A stretch of DNA of 64,000 nt from Phanerodontia chrysosporium (taxonomy: Eukaryota > Basidiomycota > Agaricomycetes > Polyporales > Phanerochaetaceae): positions 1 through 64,000 of the forward strand of contig MJGA01000003.1 in NCBI GenBank assembly GCA_001910725.1, in the 5' to 3' direction. Position numbers and translations under genes: made by a program. Shown piece after piece: positions 56,105 through 64,000 of this stretch (position 1 is its first letter; the number at the start of each line of letters is the position of its first letter). Below the pieces are notes generated by a model, which worked only from the letters and a program-made list of their open reading frames with translations, had not been told where the DNA came from and did not search any database.

Positions 56105-56932
56105 TTATGTATCTGTAATGTGCAACTGATACCAGTACTCGTCATGCCTGAGCCCTGGCTGCGACTGGCTCCCCACCAGTAAGACTGGCCACGATTTTGA
56201 TAGCATTGGCCCGCTTACGAGAGGGGCGTCGTGGACCTTCGACAGTGCAAGGCGCGCGTAGTCCACGGTGCCAAGAGGTTTTCCGGAGGTGCCGAGATAC
56301 GGGAGCCGGTAGCGACCGTAGCGGCCTCCAACTTTCTCCAATACACGAGGGACGGACGTGAGCTGTGTCGTAGCTTGAAGCGGGACCACCTGGTGGCTGA
56401 TTGGAGAGCGGGCTTCGAACAGAGCCTTAAAGTCTGTCGGCGGCATGATAGCTCGGACCGCGTCCAGTTTTACTCTTTTCTCGCCCTCTGCGGCTCCCTT
56501 GCCCTCGACAGCTCCCTCACTATTGACCTCAAGATCCTCAAGATCCCCAGCATCCTCGTCTGCCTTGCCACTGTTCGCTCCACGCGCCTTAGCAGTCCCT
56601 ACGCCCACCCATCCAGCAGTTTGCCGGGGAGACGCTCTGCGAGGTCGAGACTGTTGCTGTTGCTGCTGCTGCTGCTGCTGCCGGTTATTCCGTGGTGGCG
56701 GGGCGAGTTTGAACGGTGGAGGTTGAGTAGCTCCCTGTTCGGTGCTTTGTTGCTTCGCGCCGCGAGCAATCTCCTTCGCACGCTTGCTCATGAGGCGTGA
56801 CGAGAGGCTTCCGCGACCATCGAAATCAGAGGGGCTCATTACTGAACGGGCTGCGATCCTTTTGGTGCACTGGAATAGGCTCGTCAATGGCATCCCTAGC
56901 AGAAAAAGAAAACAGGCACGCACTGACAGCAT
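56105..56932 (-). CDS. Hypothetical protein with a poly-Gln tract
   Basis: Single open frame of 275 residues from the Met at 56932; an alternative start is the Met at 56839 (MSPSDFDGRG). The first 30 residues are hydrophobic and basic, as in a signal or mitochondrial presequence. A run of ten Gln (encoded by CAG/CAA, about 56650-56685) sits in a low-complexity region, followed by acidic repeats. The C-terminal half looks more conserved: RAIMPPTDFKALFEARSP, PRVLEKVGGRYGRYRLPYLG and LGTVDYARLALSK. No family recognised. Confidence 0.5.
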   Translation of the reverse strand: MLSVRACFLFLLGMPLTSLFQCTKRIAARSVMSPSDFDGRGSLSSRLMSKRAKEIARGAKQQSTEQGATQPPPFKLAPPPRNNRQQQQQQQQQQSRPRRASPRQTAGWVGVGTAKARGANSGKADEDAGDLEDLEVNSEGAVEGKGAAEGEKRVKLDAVRAIMPPTDFKALFEARSPISHQVVPLQATTQLTSVPRVLEKVGGRYGRYRLPYLGTSGKPLGTVDYARLALSKVHDAPLVSGPMLSKSWPVLLVGSQSQPGLRHDEYWYQLHITDT

Positions 56933-57310
56933 TATGATCAGCTGTAAAAGCTAGAATTAATCACTTGATACATGTCGTAGACATTCAGGACATACGGATT
57001 TGCAGGTCGCCGAAATTGTTGGCGAGAGGGATGCGCCTCCGAGGCTTAGCAGCCTCAGCCGGAGACGCAGCAGTCGTGTTGGTGCGTACGGCGGTCAGAG
57101 GCCCCGTTGCAGCCCGCGCGCTGACCCTGCAAGACTGCAGAGTCGATCTGCTGAGCATCGTGGCAGATGGTGGTGGTCGGGTGTGAGGCGGGTTGGAAAG
57201 CGCCTCTTCACCGAACAGGGAAGCCCGGATCAGACGACGTCGGTGCAGCGTCCCATTGCGGACACTTGCCCGCCCGCCGTTGCGTCTCCTCCACCACCCT
57301 CGACGTGCGC
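56933..57310. other. Divergent intergenic region
   Basis: 378 bases between the poly-Q gene and the palmitoyltransferase. Nothing recognised. Confidence 0.4.
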
Positions 57311-59292
57311 ATGGGGCGACTCGTCGGCCGACTCTTCGTCGGAGGCACTCTCTTTCTCATTACCTTTATTGGATACTCGTCTCAGATATTCATCATATGG
57401 CCCTGGTACGGCCGTGAGCTCACTATAGAGCTCTTGACCTTGCTAATACCCTTCAAGTAAGCCCTGAAGTACACACAATCTGCAGGTACATTCTAACATA
57501 GTTTTCAGTCTCTTGCTTGGAATGCTTCTATGGAACTACTATCTTGTCGTTGTCACAGACCCCGGACGAGTGCCCAGCGAATGGGTGCGTGCCCGTCCTG
57601 CAGCTCGTCTTGCAGTTCCTCACCGTCTCGACGCGTTGGTAGAAACCGGACTTCCAGAGTGACGAGGGATATGAAGTTAAGAAGCTCACGAGAGGCCCAC
57701 GGTACTGCCGGACGTGCGAGAACTACAAGCCCCCACGAGCCCACCATTGTCGGCAATGCAAGCGGTGCGCAGGCCCAATGCCTTCTCGATTGGAATGCTC
57801 ATCTAATCTGTTGTATAGATGTGTGTTGCGGATGGGTATGTCACTCGGCGCGGGTCAAGCATGTTCTTACGCTGTATTGGCACTAGATCATCATTGCCCG
57901 TGGGTCAATAACTGCGTCGGGCACTTCAACTACGGGCACTTCATCCGTTTTCTATTCTACGTGGACCTCGCGTGCACCTACCACCTCGCAATGGTGACTA
58001 AGCGCGTAATGGATGCTTCGAGTGCACGTTTCTGGGTACGTCAATCTCTGTCATTTTCTAGCGTTCAACGACTAACTCTTCCAGGACGAGCCTCATTTTT
58101 GGAGCTGATATTCATCATCTTGAACTACACATTCTGCATCCCAGTGCTACTTGCCGTTGGAGGCTTCAGGTTAGTTGCGTTGCTGCTGCGTCGGTCTCAA
58201 TTCTCAATTTCATCTAGTATATATCATTTCAATGCACTTCTCAACAATACTACAACAATAGAGGGTTGGGAGAAGGATAAAGTCGCTACATTGGTCGGCG
58301 AGGAAAAATCCAGAGGTGAGCTTGACTGACGTGCTCGTTCCAGGTAAATCCATGCTGAATTATGCATCTAGATCAAGTTTCCCTACGTAAGATCCTTGTG
58401 CAGGTTAGATATGGCATGCTCCTGACAATCCTATTTTAGCACATCGGCGTTTGGAAAAACATCACTTCTGTGCTTGGCGATAACCCTTGGCTCTGGTGCT
58501 GGCCTGGTCCTCCCAAAGGCGATGGACTCAAATACCCGCTGGCAGATCCAACCGGTGAGTGGATGGAGCTTCAGCAGAGAGCTGACGAATGGGGTCGGAG
58601 AATGGATGCTTGGAAGACTCGTAATGCTGCTGAGCCATGAACAGCTCGTACAGTCAGGTAGGTGGAATAATTTTCTCTCGGTATCAGGACTAGAGAGCTC
58701 ATATCCATACAGCCGAACACCCTTCTTCTCGCTTAACCTATCATTAACTCTTCGCTAACGTACTTCATTGATAGATCCGCGAGCCGAATCCTGGCCGCCG
58801 AAAGATCCCAATGCATACCCACCTTCGGATCCAAACCATGTCTTTACCCTTCCACCGAGCCCTTGGACGTACGAGAATGGCTCTCTCAACCCCTACTTGC
58901 AGCCCAACGGCATGGTCCGCCGTACGTCGAGTTCTCGATCGAAAAGCGCGCGAGGCCATCTCGTCCGTGCCGCCATACCATCCCGATTACCGTCCGCCGG
59001 GCGACGACGCCTTCTCCGATTCTCAGCGGTCTCTCGGCTCGACGTCGGACGACGAGGACGCGTCCCTCCGCCCACGGCCTTCGTGCGGCGGGGCTCAGAG
59101 GGCTACGAAGTGCGGCAAATCGACCGCGAAGAGATGCTGCGGCAGCACGTCCTCAGCCAGGTGCATGAGCCCGGCCGGTACAACGTCTACGTACCGGAGA
59201 CACCCGACACGACGAGCACGAGTGAAGACGAAGACGAGGTGCTGCCACTCGCAGACAGGGTCGAGAGGTGGCGGAAGACAGCTGCAGTGTAG
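57311..59292 (+). CDS. pfa4: DHHC palmitoyltransferase, Pfa4 type
   Basis: S-acylates cysteines of membrane proteins at the endoplasmic reticulum. TM1 begins [22 protein letters not shown]2 is [15 protein letters not shown] followed by DPGRVP. The zinc domain reads [22 protein letters not shown], interrupted by two introns, and ends in the catalytic [21 protein letters not shown]3 and TM4 follow ([35 protein letters not shown]), then [21 protein letters not shown] and [12 protein letters not shown], all typical of Pfa4. The C-terminal tail is long, with [20 protein letters not shown] and [14 protein letters not shown]. One-base breaks are inferred near 58290, 58945 and 59090, plus a possible one near 57600. 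Confidence 0.88.
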
Positions 59293-59471
59293 GCGCGAGG
59301 AGCCGCGAGGACGTCAAAGAACTCGGATAGACACGTTGTAATCTCGATTAGAAAGATTCCAAGTTAACTGTAACCTACTCTGGGGAATACTACTGACGCA
59401 AGAATCGCTGTGCTACTGTACAGTCCCCACCGTTTCCCGGACTAAAGAAAGTGAGACTGTGTAGCATACCG

Positions 59472-61847
59472 CTATGGGAGCATTATGCGGTCAAGGTATG
59501 CACGCCATATCATACCGCCTTTCGCGCCGATCTCGACGAGACTCTGGCCTCCAGGCAGCTCGAACTCCCACACACCGTCCTCGCGTGAAACTGATGACGA
59601 CGCCGTTGAGCTTCACCTGGAGCTCGCCCTCTGTCGGCTGCGGCTTGGCGGGGGCCTTGCCCTTGCCTTTCGGGCTCTCGTTCGCCTTGCCGCGCTTCTT
59701 GCGCGGGCGGCCGCGCGGCCGCTTCTGCGGGACCTGCGGCTGAGGCTCCTCCTCGTCGGCCTCCTCTTCCTCTTCGTGGCGCTCGACCTCGGGGTGCGCA
59801 CCGCCGTCTTCGGCGTCGCTCCCGTCGTCTTCGTCAAGATACTTGACGCCGCTAATCCGCAGGCTCGTCTCGGAAGGACCCAGGCGCGCAGCCCAGATCT
59901 TCACGCCGTCGCGGTGGTCCATGTCGAGCCGCCGCCCGCGGGCTTCGTGAGTACACAGACGTGCCGCAGTTGGCGCCCAGACTCGGCGGCGTTGGGGACT
60001 TCGCGACGGGCGCTTGCGACTGCGAACGCTGAGGTAGGATGGGGGCAGGTTGAGGTTGCACGGCAGGCGGGACATATGGACGGGATGTAGGGTTGATACT
60101 GTTGCTGTTGGGTAGAGACGTCGATGCCACCTGACTTCGATACGCTGCTGCCGGATAGTGAGAGTTGTATGCGCCGCCGTAAGCGGGCTGTGGAGTATTC
60201 ACGACAGGTGGCGCGGCATGCGCAGCTGGCGTTGTCGGTGGCAAGGTGGGATAGGGAGATGCTGCTACAGGCATAGGAGAGGCTGACTGCTGTTCCGTTG
60301 ACTATGGGAGTGGTCACTTTCGTCGGTGGCGCAGGCGGTGACATGATGCCTGTGAAGGCCGCAGGGGATGCGGCAGCCTGCACAACAGGAGACACGGCAC
60401 TTGTTGCGGGAGCGGGAGCCTTGGCAATTGGTCGCGGGCTCGCTACAGTTGCGGGTGCAATTGGCAGTGTGCTTGCACTAGCTTGTGGTGCAGGCGGTTG
60501 TGCGGGCGGTGGCTGAGGAATCTTCAGCTTCACCTTGGTCGAGTGATCAGAAGATGCATATGCGGGAATAGTGAACGGCGGAGGGAGATCAGACATGAGC
60601 TGTCGGAAATAGTCCTAGTTCGCAGAGCGCGGGGTCATGAGAGTCGTCAAAGCATACAGCATAAGAGAAACTGACTCGGAGAACCAGTGCATCTTCCCAT
60701 ATCTCTGTGTGCTCCTGGTTGAACTCGAGCGCGTTGGAGAACACAAGCTCAACATCATTCGCGAACTCGGTCGGTGTGTGGTACTCCTTGCGCTTCAAGC
60801 GTTTCTGCAGGAAGTCGTCAGAATCAAGACCGCGTAACCCTCTCTAAACGTACGAAGATGTTCTCGAGACATTGTGGCCTCTTGATCATCTTGTAGTATA
60901 TTGCCCATTGCTTCTTGTTTGGAAGCTCCATGAACTCAGCGGACAATACCCGACCACTAAGTGGCAGTGAGACTAATGGCAATATGCAGGGAATGTGGGA
61001 AGGCGTACTTGTCGTCTGTCTTGTCGACTAGCTTCTGAAGACGGGTCTTCAGGAGGCGCGTCATGTTCGGAGCCTTCTTCTTCTTGTCTTCATTGTCCGA
61101 ACCAGCCTCTCCGTTTGCTTCTGCGTCGTCGTCATCTGCGGCAGGCACACCGGTCAGTCTGCTCGACTCCTTGATGACCAGTTTCTGAGCAATGGACATG
61201 TCAGGGGTGAAGTAGCATCATAAGGGACAGGAGCCAGTTACTCACATGAAGGTGTTTCGCGTCCCGCCAGATTTGACTCTCCTTCATGTTGTACTTCTTC
61301 GCGTTCTTGAAGCATAGCTCGAAATCTGCCTTGACCTCTTCGAAGAACGCATACTGGCCGCCTTCAAGTCGCTTCTTGATGTCATCGAGGGCTATGGGCC
61401 GCTTGATTTGCTCATAGTAGTCGGGATACTGCCGTTTGGACGGTAGTCGAAGGAAGTCATGGGAGAGCAGCCGTCCGGTGCTGTATGAGCAATGTCGAGA
61501 GCAAGGGAGTGCGAGTGGTGCGAGATTGGCGAGGTCGAGGTTAGAGGTAGAAAGAGGCGAGTGATGTTACCAACTGCTAGAATCGAAAGAGACAGTGTCA
61601 CGCACTCCTTATCCTTAGCGTCCTTGATCGTCTGCCACAACTTGAGCCCTCTCTCCTTCACCTGCTCCGGATCCTCGACGGCCTTGTCATTCTCACCTGT
61701 GCCGCCCGCTGCGCCATTCGGCGTTGCTGCCTCGCCTGATGGGCCGACGTTCTGCGCACTTGCAGCCACTGTCTTCTGTCGTTTGGCGCGGGGTGCGTCC
61801 ACATCCACGCCTTGCGCGGCGAACATGCTCGCTTCCCTCTTCGACAT
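59472..61847 (-). CDS. Tandem-bromodomain chromatin protein (Rsc4-like)
   Basis: N-terminus MSKREASMFAAQGVD with a basic KRQK patch. Bromodomain 1 holds LLSHDFLRLPSKRQYPDYYE and IKRPIALDDIKKRLEGG; bromodomain 2 holds FMELPNKKQWAIYYKMIKRP and LKRKEYHTPTEFANDVELVF, then NALEFNQEHTEIWEDA. A Pro/Ala-rich linker with KVKLKIPQPPPAQPP follows, then an acidic block, an AT-hook-like KRPRGRPRKKRGK and a C-terminal domain VWEFELPGGQSLVEIG...MIWRAYLDRIML ending at 59472. The order fits the Rsc4 subunit of the RSC nucleosome-remodelling complex, which reads acetylated histone H3. A frame break is inferred near 59590 and others in the linker (about 59950-60270). Four or more introns. Confidence 0.82.
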
Positions 61848-62173
61848 GGCGGAGTAGATGGCTCGCTTAGGGACGGCAGCTTGGTGTTTCCTGTTACTTG
61901 TCGCGGACGACGGCCAGCTCGAATAATGTGTCTGAACCCGACTCCCTGCGTACAGCGACGCGAACCTCCCGGCCTGTTGATAGATTGCCTTATGCGGTAA
62001 GCATTCACGTGATACACCTGCGGAGCGCCGGGCGCCACAACGCTACTTTGCCCGAAGCTGTGTTGCTGTTCGACCATCATATACTCTAGGCCATACATCG
62101 GTACATAAGTTCAGGTGTCTAACATGAATTGATCGAGATAGTCACTAATTTCCGTTGCTGAGAATATCCCACC
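61848..62173. other. Intergenic between Rsc4-like and M20 peptidase genes
   Basis: 326 bases between two minus-strand genes. Nothing recognised beyond the expected promoter. Confidence 0.4.
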
Positions 62174-64000
62174 TCACCACAGCCGAGGCGTAAATGTGTC
62201 CTTCACCTAAACTCGCGGTCAGTAACACTGTATGTCGACGACATATTCCCGCTCACCTTTTGGAAGAAGCTCTCATCATCTATCACACGGAAACCTGTGA
62301 GAGCAAGCGCTTTAGCAACTTTCAGAGTCTCCTCGTGGGCCTCCCTGGTAGCTGCGGCGGCTGCAAACTCGGCTGTATGGTTAGCTCCATTGTGCGCTGT
62401 AGGTATTGCTATCGGGGTCCATGTCAATTTTATTATCAATTCAAGTACCCTCATAACGTACTGTATGAGGGATGTAGCCCTGGGAGCTCTAACATGTGGC
62501 CTGCGTAAGCGTTTGTCCATATTACAATGCACATCATCTATTCTCACCGTAGGTCACATTTCCCTGTTGCACGAGTGAGAGGTCTGTGACCGTCAAGGTG
62601 AGACGTCACTCACAAAATCGGTCGAGTATGCTCCGCTTTCTTCCACTTTCACTAGCAGTCATGCCCAGTCGATTGACAGATGTCCTTCCAAACTCTTGCG
62701 CTGAGCAAGATGTTAGTCCTTGGCGCTACCCGATCTGCAACAAGACTAACCTAAGGCTGAGTTTTGGTGAAGATTCAGCAGGGGCTTCTTGCAGACAATG
62801 GTGACCGTGCACCCTGTGGAAGTGGCAGCACCTCTGTGCCGTAGTCACTCGTGAATGGTGACGACACAGAGAATATCTCGACGACTCACTTGAAACATTC
62901 GATTACGCGCTCCCTCAAGTCCTCTAGACCTTCTTTGGTCGGCGCACGGATATTCCAGACCATGGACATATCGGAAGGAATGACTAGGAACCATCAGTAT
63001 GCTGATGTTGGTGCATCTAGCTAGCAGGTCATCATACCGTTTACAGGAAGCGGAGAACGATCGAAGTATACAACACCATGAACGCGCAGATCGGGGCGTA
63101 GCTGTTGCCTCAGCATTGAGATGGCGTTAAATGAATGCACAACAGCGTCCTGGGCATTTATACCATCCCACGGTTGTAGCGCAGCCTATAGACAGACAGT
63201 TGAGCCTCTAACGAGAATTTCGTACTTTGCTGCGCTTACATGGGCGCTGAATGTCCCAAGAACATGAGTCAGACACTACGGATAGAAGAAGATACACGTA
63301 CGGCTTTCCCTTGAAGTGCACATTAATAGCCTGGATGGCTAGGCTGCTAGCTGTCACGACTATATGTTTGGGACCAGATCCCGGATGGCACCTGAGAAGC
63401 GGTGAGGAAGTGGTCGTATGAAGTGCCAATGAACGAACATAATGCAGGCATCCATCTCCTTGTACGCGCCTGCCTCTATCAAGCGGACTTTACCATGCCC
63501 GCCCTCTTCAGCTATAATAACCGCACTCATTATCAGCAGAGAAATACGACCGCGTAAAAATACTTACCTGGTGTTCCTAGCAGCACAACTGACCCCGCGA
63601 CATCGTGCACCTCTAGCGCCTTCTTGACTGCGACCGCGACCGCTACACCTGCGATGGCAATCAGGTTGTGTCCGCATGCGTGGCTTGCGCTGCCTTTTGG
63701 GATGGGAAGAGCATCCATCTCGGAGTTCACGCCCAAGGTGCGCACTGAGCGGCTAGCGCGAGCACGCCTCGGGACGTGCTTGAACGCGGCGCGCCAGGCA
63801 GTCGTCATAAACTGTGGGCTCTCCTTCGAGGGCACATGGGACATGTACCGCGGGGTGACTTCAAAGCCCTGACGAACCATGAATGCGGTTAGAGTGTCAT
63901 GAGCAAACCTGTTTGATAGGTCAGATATACAGGTCGCTGCCGAATAGCTCACGACGCAACGTACTGCTCCCGAAACTTCAGCTCGGGATGGCCTGTGTGA
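62174..64000 (-). CDS. M20-family metallopeptidase/amidohydrolase, 5' end outside window
   Basis: Minus strand, cut by the right edge just after the motif HPELKFREQY, so only the first exon(s) are missing. Zinc-site marks: NSEMDALP, SHACGHN, the glutamates of GTPAEEGGHGKV (across an intron), and AHNGANHTAEF near the end. Between them lie the dimerisation-domain residues INVHFKGKP, QDAVVHSFNAIS, LRPDLRVHGVVYFDRSPLPVN and SDMSMVWNIRAPTKEGLED. This is the layout of the M20D/PM20D2-like group, which cleaves dipeptides or N-acyl amino acids. The C-terminal exon after an intron at about 62207-62253 ends TFTPRLW. No signal peptide can be judged. Confidence 0.85.

Overview
This window is nuclear DNA from a filamentous basidiomycete, most likely a white-rot polypore in the Polyporales (inference). 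The support is a dense gene layout on both strands, introns of about 48-60 bp with GT-AG ends, GC-rich coding sequence, Lgl/Sro7-, Pfa4- and Rsc4-type fungal proteins, F-box genes typical of Agaricomycetes, a Con-6 protein, and two polyporopepsin-like aspartic proteases. No prokaryotic features, CRISPR arrays or viral genes were seen.

Layout. Bases 1-9.8 kb: a LysM protein running off the left edge, a malic enzyme, an uncharacterised internally duplicated Cys-rich protein, a small membrane protein, a MARVEL protein and an F-box/WD40 ubiquitin-ligase receptor. 10.1-16.9 kb: a cluster of three related CCCH zinc-finger genes with a MYND-finger gene among them; the last CCCH gene appears to be spliced to a Ser/Pro-rich, multi-pass membrane tail. 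17.2-22.9 kb: D-amino-acid oxidase, a hypothetical gene, a Con-6 protein and an RS-rich nuclear protein. 22.9-26.4 kb: a gene-free transposon island with a solo LTR (5-bp target duplication) nested inside one arm of an older inverted repeat. 26.4-35.8 kb: a 1305-residue coiled-coil protein, an Lgl/Sro7 exocytosis regulator and an NTF2-like protein.

37.1-41.3 kb: two tandem secreted aspartic proteases. 41.5-49.3 kb: an F-box gene with a broken frame, an ACT-domain protein, a secreted RNase T2, tRNA-Trp and an RNF126-like RING ligase. 49.5-64 kb: a membrane-anchored aldehyde dehydrogenase, an aldo-keto reductase, a nuclear PEHE-like protein, a poly-Q protein, Pfa4 palmitoyltransferase, a tandem-bromodomain Rsc4-type protein and an M20 peptidase running off the right edge.

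The genes do not form one pathway. Ubiquitin ligation recurs (two F-box genes, one RING gene), as do PPxY-bearing proteins (two genes), and three secreted enzymes fit an extracellular nutrient-scavenging life style. A practical warning: many clearly conserved genes carry one or more one-base frame breaks, mostly apparent deletions, so exon models here are reconstructions across those points. I worked by reading and translating the sequence; family names rest on remembered motifs, not on database searches.
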